A stretch of 64,000 nucleotides of DNA from Devosia sp. RR2S18 (GTDB taxonomy: Bacteria; Pseudomonadota; Alphaproteobacteria; Rhizobiales; Devosiaceae): NCBI RefSeq assembly GCF_030177755.1, contig NZ_CP126539.1, positions 2,938,001 to 3,002,000 on the forward strand, read 5' to 3'. The translations under genes were made by a program, and so were the position numbers. Positions 10,309 to 16,579 of the stretch are shown piece after piece. The notes under the pieces are model-generated. The model was not told the DNA's origin and searched no databases. It saw only the letters and a program-made list of their open reading frames with translations. Numbering within the stretch: the first letter of the stretch is position 1; each line of letters opens with the position of its first letter.

Positions 10309-10332
10309 TGATCCACTTTGGTGATCCACTTT
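10309..10332 (+). repeat. putative integrase arm-type sites (left)
   Basis: Two direct copies of TGATCCACTTT at 10309-10319 and 10322-10332, 13 bp apart, between attL and the integrase gene. A third copy in the same orientation lies inside the right end at 28384-28394. Nearby is a looser pair TAAGTCGTTG / TAAGTCGCTG (10253-10262, 10272-10281). Repeated short sites beside both attachment cores are the hallmark of integrase arm binding sites. Confidence 0.6.
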
Positions 10333-10392
10333 CAGGCACAATCGCCTGCATCTCGGCACCAGATGGCTATAACTTTGGGGAAGGAGAAATGC

Positions 10393-12036
10393 ATGACGTC
10401 CGGCTCCAATCTCAAGACTCGTGGCCCTGTCTATTACGCTAGGCTCAAGGTGCCTGTTGAACTTCAGCAGCTCATGGGCACCGCTGAGCTAGTTCGTTCG
10501 CTCCGAACTAAAGACCGGCGCACCGCCAACGTGCGAAAGCTCTCTGTGCTATCGGAATGGCACCAAAAGTTTGATGAACTCCGCCGCCGCCGCGATATGA
10601 CTGAGGCGGACTTTGCCAACGCCACATGGGAGCAATACACCACCGAGCTTCAGCACGACGACTTGGCGCGCGCCCTCCCCGGCACCGACAAGGAAACTCC
10701 TAAGGACATTCGCCAGTATCATTTGAAAGCCTTGCGCGACCATCTGGGCCGGGGCGAAACGGTTCTGGTGCATTGGGCTGCGGACAGCTTTATCGACCGT
10801 CGGCAGCTCCTCCTTGAAAAAGGCAGCGCTCAATATCGGGAACTTTGCTTCCGTCTGATGCGCGCCCAGATCGAAGCCTTGCAGCGCGCCAGTGAGCGCG
10901 ATCTTGGCAATTATGCCGGAATGCCATCCGATCCCATTGTTACCCGCCCAACGGCAACGGCAGAAGTCGCTAAGCCAGGAGAACGGCTGATGGACCTGTT
11001 CGAGCGTTATGCAAAGGAAAATCCAAAGCGCGTCAAGGAAGCTGCTCTCATGCAGGCACGGCGCGATATTGGCACGTTCATTGAACTTGTCGGCAGCGAC
11101 TTTCCCGTAACCAGCCTAGACAAGAAGGCAGCGCGTGAATGGAAGGCGCTGCTTATGGAATACCCGGTGAAGGCAGCAGAGATTGGCATCTTTCGAGGCA
11201 TGGGGATCAAGGAGATTGTCGAGGCAAACCGCCTATCAAAGACCCCCAGGCCGGTTATTACCGCTAAGACGGTCAACCGCTACATCGCTGCCTTCAGCGC
11301 CTTCTGCAATTGGCTAGTAGCGCACGACTACCTCTCGGCTAACCCATTCCCCGAAATGTATCTATCGGTGGACAAGACAAAGACGAACGCCCGCCCCTTC
11401 ACTGACGAAGAGCGCAAGGTGTTGTTTGCCTCTCCATTCTTCACCGGCTGCAAGGACGATTCTAAATGGCATGTGCCGGGAGACCATCTGATCCGCGACG
11501 ATCATCGCTATTGGCTCCCTTTCGTGATGATGTATTCAGGCGCACGACCCGGTGAAATTGCCCAGCTCCTAGTGGATGATGTTCGGCAGATGCACGGCGT
11601 TTGGGTGCTGCACCTTACCGATGAAGGTGACGACGAAAAGAGCCTGAAGACAAAGGGATCGTTCCGCGTGGTTCCCGTCCACTCCAAGCTGGTGGAGATG
11701 GGCTTTATCGATCATGTAAATCGCCAGCGGGAAGCTGGTGAGCGGCGCGTCTTCCCCGAAGCTGAACGCAATGCGCGAGGTCATATCGCATCAGCGTTCG
11801 AGAAGAAGTTCGGCACCTATCTCATCAAGCTCGGCCTGAAGCAGGGGCGCGGGATCTCGCTCTACAGCTTCCGTCACGGCTTCTCCGACGCGATGCGGGA
11901 GGCCGGCTTCATGGATGATGAGTTTGGCTTCCTTATGGGACACAGCAAGTTCAGCATGACTGCGCGCTATGGCCAGCTTCCGCAGGGCACCTTGCAGAAG
12001 CGTGTGCAGTTGATTGAATCAGCAACGTATAGATGA
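10393..12036 (+). CDS. int: tyrosine recombinase (site-specific integrase)
   Basis: A 547-residue integrase that would recombine attP with the tRNA-Gln 3' end. The N-terminal part (about 1-200) looks like the DUF6538-type arm/core-binding region of large alphaproteobacterial integrases. The catalytic domain shows Arg384 (YSGARPGEIAQL), a Lys in LKTKGSFRVVPVHSK, Arg494-His495 (YSFRHGF, a departure from the usual HxxR), His517 (MGHSKF) and the nucleophile Tyr526 (TARYG). The start at ATG 10393 has AAGGAG about six bases upstream. No excisionase-like ORF is seen beside it. Confidence 0.93.
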   Translation: MTSGSNLKTRGPVYYARLKVPVELQQLMGTAELVRSLRTKDRRTANVRKLSVLSEWHQKFDELRRRRDMTEADFANATWEQYTTELQHDDLARALPGTDKETPKDIRQYHLKALRDHLGRGETVLVHWAADSFIDRRQLLLEKGSAQYRELCFRLMRAQIEALQRASERDLGNYAGMPSDPIVTRPTATAEVAKPGERLMDLFERYAKENPKRVKEAALMQARRDIGTFIELVGSDFPVTSLDKKAAREWKALLMEYPVKAAEIGIFRGMGIKEIVEANRLSKTPRPVITAKTVNRYIAAFSAFCNWLVAHDYLSANPFPEMYLSVDKTKTNARPFTDEERKVLFASPFFTGCKDDSKWHVPGDHLIRDDHRYWLPFVMMYSGARPGEIAQLLVDDVRQMHGVWVLHLTDEGDDEKSLKTKGSFRVVPVHSKLVEMGFIDHVNRQREAGERRVFPEAERNARGHIASAFEKKFGTYLIKLGLKQGRGISLYSFRHGFSDAMREAGFMDDEFGFLMGHSKFSMTARYGQLPQGTLQKRVQLIESATYR

Positions 12037-12042
12037 TTGGCT

Positions 12043-12447
12043 TCAGCCGACGGCAAGCGCACGAATGCTAACTCCGATGAATATCGGCATGCTTACAGCG
12101 AAAAACGAGCATGTAAACCAAGCAACTACCCACACCGAACCGCGCAGCCACCGGTTGCGTGGAGCGATATTATGCGCCCAAACTGTTGGTAGGAGCGAAG
12201 TCAGGATCATCCACCTAACTGTAACTACAACTGAGAAGAGCAACGCGAGAGCCATGGCTGTGCCGGACATTGCCGTATACCAACCTGGCCCGTCCGAGCG
12301 AAGGACTGCGAATATTCCTGCCCAAGTAGCAGCCCAGATGGTTGGGACAGTAAGGGTATACCTGGCGTAGTCAAACCATGGTTTTTCCTTGTCGATGGCT
12401 TCCCGCGCAGTATCGGGAATAACGGGTCGCGGGATAGCGATCTTCAT
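12043..12447 (-). CDS. membrane protein of unknown function (element cargo)
   Basis: A 134-residue protein with about three hydrophobic helices (residues ~33-52, 58-82, 105-128) after a polar N-terminal ~30 residues containing DKEKPWFDYARYTLT. ATG 12447 has GGAGAG upstream. It lies tail-to-tail with the integrase. No family recognised. Its position next to int is where lysogenic-conversion genes often sit. Confidence 0.6.
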   Translation of the reverse strand: MKIAIPRPVIPDTAREAIDKEKPWFDYARYTLTVPTIWAATWAGIFAVLRSDGPGWYTAMSGTAMALALLFSVVVTVRWMILTSLLPTVWAHNIAPRNRWLRGSVWVVAWFTCSFFAVSMPIFIGVSIRALAVG

Positions 12448-12666
12448 TTGTGGCTCTCCAGCACGAGCTTCAGTATTTGATATCGCAAATTTGCTCGCTG
12501 TTGGGAGGGGTTGTGGTCAGGGAAAAGCAACACATCAAGATTGACGAGCTATCCAGAACAATGGTCCTTCTATTGGTCTAAGCAGTGACCTTGAAAGGCA
12601 ATAACCGTGGAGTATGGCGCTCCTGAACCGGCGATCACTCGCCTGCATAGAGCATGGGGGTAAGGC

Positions 12667-13428
12667 TTGGGTAAAGCGGAGTTATTGTTCGCGGTTTTCC
12701 TTCTATTCACTACTTTAACCGCTTTGGCCGTAGGTCCGACAATTGGCGGCGAACCGGACACTTGGCTCTACCATTATCAGACGCTATTCGCCGGGCTCCT
12801 TGCGCTAGTCAGCGCAATCGGAGCAGCTGTCCTATTGTATCAACAAACGCGTCAAACGGCGGCAATCGAGTGGGAGCGAAAGCAAGGACAAAGAGAGGCA
12901 GCCCGCAGTTGGCTATCACTCCATCTCTCGGCCATTGTCGGCTACGCTAAAGGGACAGGTCAGGGCATTTGGTATCTGATGGGTCAGTGCCACAACGGCA
13001 TATTGCCGGGAGGCGCGCAAATGCCGGACCTGCCTCCCCTTCCGATGGAAGCGGCGCTGGCGGTGAAGGAATTTGCAGAGTTCGCGACCAGGGAAGAGGC
13101 GCAGTATCTCGCGCTTATGTTCGCCACCATGCAGGTGCTGGAGAGCCGCGTCAGCTCAGTGGCTACTTCACGCGGAATGCACTACGCAAACTTAGAGGAC
13201 TACCTTGAAGATGCGGCGGAGCTTTATGCGCGCGCCGAAGTTCTACTCCACTATGCGCGGCACACAACTCAGACGTTCCCTCCCGGCGTGACATGGGACA
13301 GATATTGCGCGGCCCTGTTGTTCATCACAGACTACAATGGCGCAACAGAGCGCATCGCCCGGCACATTGACGAAGGCGCTCAGGGGAACATGCAGTCGCT
13401 TTTGCCAAACAGATTCCAGCGTGAATGA
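12667..13428 (+). CDS. membrane-anchored protein of unknown function (element cargo)
   Basis: A 253-residue protein with two N-terminal membrane helices (about 6-24 and 36-60, the second ending VLLYQQTRQTAAIEWERKQGQREAA) and a long, mostly helical cytoplasmic part. The start is TTG, with GGGGGTAAGG before it. The design (helical hairpin, then a charged helix and a soluble domain) resembles that of the 26812-27591 gene at the other end, though the sequences differ. It is the only plus-strand gene of the left part besides int, and it ends in a strong terminator. Possible superinfection-exclusion or abortive-infection effector; not proven. Confidence 0.6.
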   Translation: MGKAELLFAVFLLFTTLTALAVGPTIGGEPDTWLYHYQTLFAGLLALVSAIGAAVLLYQQTRQTAAIEWERKQGQREAARSWLSLHLSAIVGYAKGTGQGIWYLMGQCHNGILPGGAQMPDLPPLPMEAALAVKEFAEFATREEAQYLALMFATMQVLESRVSSVATSRGMHYANLEDYLEDAAELYARAEVLLHYARHTTQTFPPGVTWDRYCAALLFITDYNGATERIARHIDEGAQGNMQSLLPNRFQRE

Positions 13429-13452
13429 GCGCCCCATAGGTCTGGGGCGCTC
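13427..13452. terminator. bidirectional hairpin terminator
   Basis: A perfect 10-bp stem, GAGCGCCCCA / TGGGGCGCTC, with a 6-nt loop. It lies between the convergent genes ending at 13428 (+) and 13469 (-), starting inside the stop codon of the plus-strand gene. A T-rich GTTGGTTG follows on the plus strand. Confidence 0.7.
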
Positions 13453-13468
13453 GTTGGTTGCACCAGTG

Positions 13469-14026
13469 CTAGGTGGCGGTCAACGCGTTAGAAATCGCGA
13501 GAACGTTCGAGTTGAACCGCTGCCGGTCTGCCGGATGTTTCTCGGTGAAAGCCGCCAAGTATTCCAACAACGTCACCAATGAAGCGGGATCAGAAGCCAG
13601 AATGAGGCTCACAAGCTCTGCCGCTGCGGCAACATCAGCATCCGCAAACTCTTCATTGCCGCGCTTTTCCATGTAATCTGCCCTGGCCGACCGATCGCGC
13701 TCGCGCCGTTCCGCCATTGCGCGGTTCACCTCCTCAGCACTTCCATGCTTAGACTGCGCCTGCTTGATGATGCCGGAGATTGCTGAGCTCAGGCCAGGAG
13801 TGTTTCCGTCCTCCAGGAAATTCGCCGGAGTGCGACCATGCAACTCCAGCAGCCGCGCAAGTTCCCGAAGATGCTGCGCGCTGAGGCTGCCATCTTCGAC
13901 CTCCCTCAACAGCTCTTCAGAATCTCTCACCACAAGTTCGAGGTGCCCTTCCTCTGCAAGACCCGTGATGACATGATCGAGCTCATCAAGCACCGCACGT
14001 TCAATTGCAGTCGCGTTGTTCGACAT
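13469..14026 (-). CDS. hypothetical phage-element protein, helical
   Basis: A 185-residue, strongly helical, acidic protein: AVLDELDHVITGLAEEGH at the start, EEVNRAMAERRERDRSARADYMEKRGNEE in the middle and a leucine-rich C-terminal third (ELVSLILASDPASLVTLLEYLAAF). ATG 14026 is preceded by GGAG at eight bases. I chose it over the longer frame, which overlaps the upstream gene. No family recognised. Confidence 0.55.
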   Translation of the reverse strand: MSNNATAIERAVLDELDHVITGLAEEGHLELVVRDSEELLREVEDGSLSAQHLRELARLLELHGRTPANFLEDGNTPGLSSAISGIIKQAQSKHGSAEEVNRAMAERRERDRSARADYMEKRGNEEFADADVAAAAELVSLILASDPASLVTLLEYLAAFTEKHPADRQRFNSNVLAISNALTAT

Positions 14027-14124
14027 GGTATTGTCTCCATAGTGACGGCAGGTGGAAGCGCCTGCCACGCTGCGCCGCCGGGGTGGGTGACGATTGCAAC
14101 CCGATGCCCACCCGGCGGGATTTC

Positions 14125-14640
14125 CTACTTTTCCTTGACGCTCCATTCCGGCAGCGGCCAGCGGACTTGCCGCTCCAGGCGGGAGAGCAAACTGTTCAGC
14201 CGCACTACATCTGCGAGCGCCTGCTTTTTTCGTTGTGGGTCAGAGAGGTCCGCTGCCTGTAGTTCAGCGATGCGCTGGGCAATCTCCAGTCGCTTGTAGC
14301 GATTGATGATGCCTGCCAGTTCTGTGGCGGCATCGAGCAGTTGCCCCACCATGATTTCGGCCCGGCCAATTGATCCCGCGTGGCCCTCGTAAGTGGTTTC
14401 TTCGATTTCGCCAGTGGTGGATTTCGGCCCGCTGTCATCTTCGAACGACGGAGCTTCTAGACCCATGATGTCGAAGTTCATTTCGACATTCATCCAATTC
14501 CCATCTTGGCTGAGATACTCAAAGAAGGGAGTGCGCAAGAAGTCGGCAGTGCTATCCCCCGCCGTAAGTCGCTCTGTCTTCTTGGCTTGCGCCTGCCGTT
14601 CGCGGTAGCGCCGCTGCTTCTCTGCTGGTGAAAGTGCCAT
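14125..14640 (-). CDS. hypothetical phage-element protein with basic N-terminus
   Basis: A 171-residue protein starting MALSPAEKQRRYRERQAQAKK, a basic helix common at the start of small alphaproteobacterial phage proteins. An acidic linker (SFEDDSGPKSTTGEIEE) and helical C-terminal repeats follow. It is headed by a good promoter and an inverted repeat just upstream. Function unknown; DNA binding through the N-terminal helix is only a guess. Confidence 0.55.
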   Translation of the reverse strand: MALSPAEKQRRYRERQAQAKKTERLTAGDSTADFLRTPFFEYLSQDGNWMNVEMNFDIMGLEAPSFEDDSGPKSTTGEIEETTYEGHAGSIGRAEIMVGQLLDAATELAGIINRYKRLEIAQRIAELQAADLSDPQRKKQALADVVRLNSLLSRLERQVRWPLPEWSVKEK

Positions 14641-14659
14641 GCCTAAGCTTCCTCACTTG

Positions 14660-14696
14660 GTAACGGTCTTTTAGTTACCGTTACGTTGGAAGTCAA
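14660..14696 (-). promoter_or_regulatory. promoter with overlapping inverted repeat
   Basis: Minus strand: TTGACT (14696-14691), 17-bp spacer, TAAAAG (14673-14668). The inverted repeat GTAACGG (14660-14666) / CCGTTAC (14678-14684) straddles the -10 element, so a dimeric regulator bound there would block transcription of the 14640 to 13469 genes. Confidence 0.5.
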
Positions 14697-14706
14697 GCCG
14701 CTTCTG

Positions 14707-14919
14707 TCAGGGCTCGCGCTCGATGATCGCGCGCGCCCACTCCGGCCAAATGTTCAGGTCGCCACCTAGCCGGTCCATGATCATGTATTCCTCCACCCTG
14801 CCGGTCACCGGACAAGGCCTGAAGCCCATGCGAGCACATAGCTCCGCGTCGTGTTGCGCTTGATTTGTAAGGTTCGCCCAAGTCAGGCTGGAGAGGTAGG
14901 TTGGCGCGTCGTCGGTCAT
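14707..14919 (-). CDS. small hypothetical protein
   Basis: A 70-residue protein (from MTDDAPTYLSSL) with a Trp-containing C-terminus (DLNIWPEWARAII). The internal CPVTGRVEEYMIMDRLG stretch looks structured, but I do not recognise it. The longer frame to 14976 is possible. It is isolated between a terminator (15038-15072) and the promoter at 14691. Confidence 0.4.
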   Translation of the reverse strand: MTDDAPTYLSSLTWANLTNQAQHDAELCARMGFRPCPVTGRVEEYMIMDRLGGDLNIWPEWARAIIEREP

Positions 14920-15037
14920 TTGTGCCCCAGGTGCTTTGATGATGCTTTGCTGGCACGGCAAGAATCTGACTGTCAAACGAATTTATGCAGTCTGTTCAGA
15001 GACTTAAGGCGCTAATTCGCTAAATAGCGAAAGAGCT

Positions 15038-15072
15038 AAAGCCCGCATCGCAGGGGAAACGATGCGGGCTTT
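15038..15072. terminator. strong bidirectional terminator
   Basis: A perfect 13-bp stem, AAAGCCCGCATCG / CGATGCGGGCTTT, with a 9-nt loop, T-rich on both strands. It closes the minus-strand unit 16143-15147. Confidence 0.8.
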
Positions 15073-15146
15073 ATGTCTTCGCCGGTGACGGACCAAGGAA
15101 CCGGCAGGATCATTATAGCGCTAGGCTTCTGAGATGCAGACGATTG

Positions 15147-15653
15147 TCAGTTTTTCTTCGCGGCGCGCGCGTCACGCTTCCGCTTGGCTTCCTTCGCCTT
15201 GAAGGCCACTAGCTCTTCCGGGGTCATGTCTTGCAGCTTCGCCTGCTTAAAGGCTGATTGTTGCTTTCTACGGCGCTCCTGCTTCTCAGGGCCGTCTGGC
15301 ACCCGATACGCTCGAACTGTTCGGCGCTCGGTTTCCATGATGTGCCCGGCATACTCTCCACGACGCTGCGCATTGTATTCATCGCGCCCTTCTCCCTTGC
15401 GCTTCGCATCAACGGCTTCCCAATCCCGCTTGTTTTGGTTGTAGCGAGTGTCATGCTCTTTGATGTGTTCGGAGGCATCGCGCGCGCGGCGCAGCAGTTC
15501 ATCTTGCCGTGGCAACTTTGAGCCTTCTGACGGCTGCTCACCGGATGATGCATCGCCAATATCAGGGGAAATGCTGTCAAGATCGGCAAGAAAACTGATC
15601 ACCGCACCGGAGTGACTGTTCAATTTTGATTGACTATCATCATCTATTGGCAT
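15147..15653 (-). CDS. hypothetical basic helical protein
   Basis: A 168-residue protein with a Ser/Asp-rich N-terminus followed by a long, highly charged helix (RRARDASEHIKEHDTRYNQNKRDWEAV, then RRKQQSAFKQAKLQDMTPEELVAFKAKEAKRKRDARAAKKN, shown only in part). The lysine-rich tail suggests nucleic-acid binding. I start at ATG 15653 (MPIDDDSQ); a TTG at 15686 would add 11 residues. Family unknown. Confidence 0.5.
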   Translation of the reverse strand: MPIDDDSQSKLNSHSGAVISFLADLDSISPDIGDASSGEQPSEGSKLPRQDELLRRARDASEHIKEHDTRYNQNKRDWEAVDAKRKGEGRDEYNAQRRGEYAGHIMETERRTVRAYRVPDGPEKQERRRKQQSAFKQAKLQDMTPEELVAFKAKEAKRKRDARAAKKN

Positions 15654-15683
15654 ACAAATAGGCCTAATGAAGTGGCATTCATT

Positions 15684-15712
15684 CAAGCCCTTAGCGTCTC
15701 GCGCTAGGGGCT
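15684..15712 (+). terminator. terminator-like hairpin, plus-strand orientation
   Basis: A 12-bp stem AAGCCCTTAGCG / CGCTAGGGGCTT with one wobble, followed by TTCTTT on the plus strand only. It lies between two minus-strand genes, so it would stop antisense transcription rather than the operon itself. Confidence 0.4.
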
Positions 15713-15717
15713 TTTCT

Positions 15718-16143
15718 TTATGAGGCCTGCCGAACGAGCTTGGCGAAGTCTTCCGCTACGTCGCGGGAAAACGCGCGAGCTTCGCCTTCAAACGGCACCG
15801 AAACCTTCACACCGTTCCCGCGCCGCTCCACGACAAAGTTGCTGTCCAGGTCCATCAAATTGATGGGCTGACCCGTGGCGGCACGCTCAATGGCGGCGGC
15901 AAGATCAGCCGCAGATGCTTTGGTGAAAGTAGTCGGGGTATTCTGACCCAAGGTGATACGAACGCCATCAGCAAGGCGCTCAACCTTGATACCGGGCAGA
16001 TCAGCCGGAATGGTGCCACTTTCGATCTCTCTGCGGACAAAGCGAGCGATAGTTTCAGCCATGGAAAGCTTGAGGGTCTCACCAATGGCAACCAATTGTT
16101 GGTGCCGCTCGGTAGGGATAGTGACGGTGGTAATGTTGCGCAT
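15718..16143 (-). CDS. putative ribbon-helix-helix transcriptional regulator
   Basis: A 141-residue protein. Residues 4-40 (TVTIPTERHQQLVAIGETLKLSMAETIARFVRREIES, abridged) fit a beta strand followed by two helices, as in Arc/MetJ-type DNA-binding proteins. The rest is a beta-rich domain of unknown role. It has the best promoter of the element, with a perfect 10-bp inverted repeat across the -10 and a good ribosome-binding site (GAGAAGGG). I infer it is self-regulating and may be the main regulator of the element, since no CI-like gene is present. Confidence 0.55.
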   Translation of the reverse strand: MRNITTVTIPTERHQQLVAIGETLKLSMAETIARFVRREIESGTIPADLPGIKVERLADGVRITLGQNTPTTFTKASAADLAAAIERAATGQPINLMDLDSNFVVERRGNGVKVSVPFEGEARAFSRDVAEDFAKLVRQAS

Positions 16144-16156
16144 GAGCCCTTCTCGT

Positions 16157-16197
16157 TAATGCAATTTCGTTATAGAACGCAATTGCATTAGTGTCAA
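16157..16197 (-). promoter_or_regulatory. strong promoter with 10-bp inverted repeat
   Basis: Minus strand: TTGACA (16197-16192), exactly 17 bp, TATAAC (16174-16169). The arms TAATGCAATT (16157-16166) and AATTGCATTA (16181-16190) are perfectly complementary and enclose the -10, a classic repressor operator layout. Confidence 0.7.
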
Positions 16198-16211
16198 ATG
16201 GAGGTATGCGA

Positions 16212-16331
16212 GCGTCCGGCGACAAATTTCGGGGAACGCGTCCGGCGACAAATTTCGCTCGTATAGACCCTATATAGATAGAGATAGTTATAAGCAGATA
16301 ATCTATCCGATGCGAAAATTGTCGCGGACGC
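16212..16331. repeat. 20-bp direct repeat pair plus inverted copy around an AT-rich core
   Basis: GCGTCCGGCGACAAATTTCG occurs at 16212-16231 and 16238-16257 (26-bp period, identical). A third, inverted copy with one mismatch and one deleted base lies at 16313-16331. The 55 bp between the second and third copies are AT-rich (TATATAGATAGAGATAG and similar) in an otherwise GC-rich stretch. This could be a replication origin with iterons, a multi-site operator, or a terminase site. Confidence 0.65.
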
Positions 16332-16346
16332 GCTTTAGCGGCCTAA

Positions 16347-16404
16347 CTCGCCGCCTGCGGCGGCTCGCGCCCTCCGGGCAGGCGCGCGCTTCGCGCGCGG
16401 CGAG
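16347..16404. repeat. GC-rich multi-hairpin (cruciform) element
   Basis: Outer arms CTCGCCG (16347-16353) and CGGCGAG (16398-16404) enclose three further hairpins: GCCGCC/GGCGGC, CGCGCC/GGCGCG and GCGCGCGC around CTTC. It follows the end of the tape-measure operon. The rest of 16144-16579, from 16405 on, holds no gene I can support. Confidence 0.55.
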
Positions 16405-16579
16405 TAGATGACTTCCTGGCCGGAAGAGGGTTTGTTCCTCCGGCTTGAAACTTTGCTCCAGCCTCGACTTCAACAAACCTGTTTAGAGACTCACCGGCTG
16501 GGGCAAGCCCTGCGGCTGGGCATGCACTCCACCGCACACCCTTTCACCCGCCCAGAGTCACCGCTGCGCGCCTGAGGCA

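Noticed and set aside
10393..12036. Transposase or integron integrase
   Set aside because: The insertion at a tRNA 3' end with core and arm repeats fits a phage-type tyrosine integrase; no attC-like cassettes are seen.
12513..12581. 22-codon frame with a strong GGGAGGGG ribosome-binding site
   Set aside because: Too short to support; could be a leader peptide, but no coupled gene follows.
16212..16257. CRISPR array
   Set aside because: Only two direct copies with a 6-bp gap; no spacers and no cas genes.
16343..16537. 64-codon minus-strand frame near the GC-rich hairpins
   Set aside because: Its sequence is largely the translated palindromes, with no good start signal.
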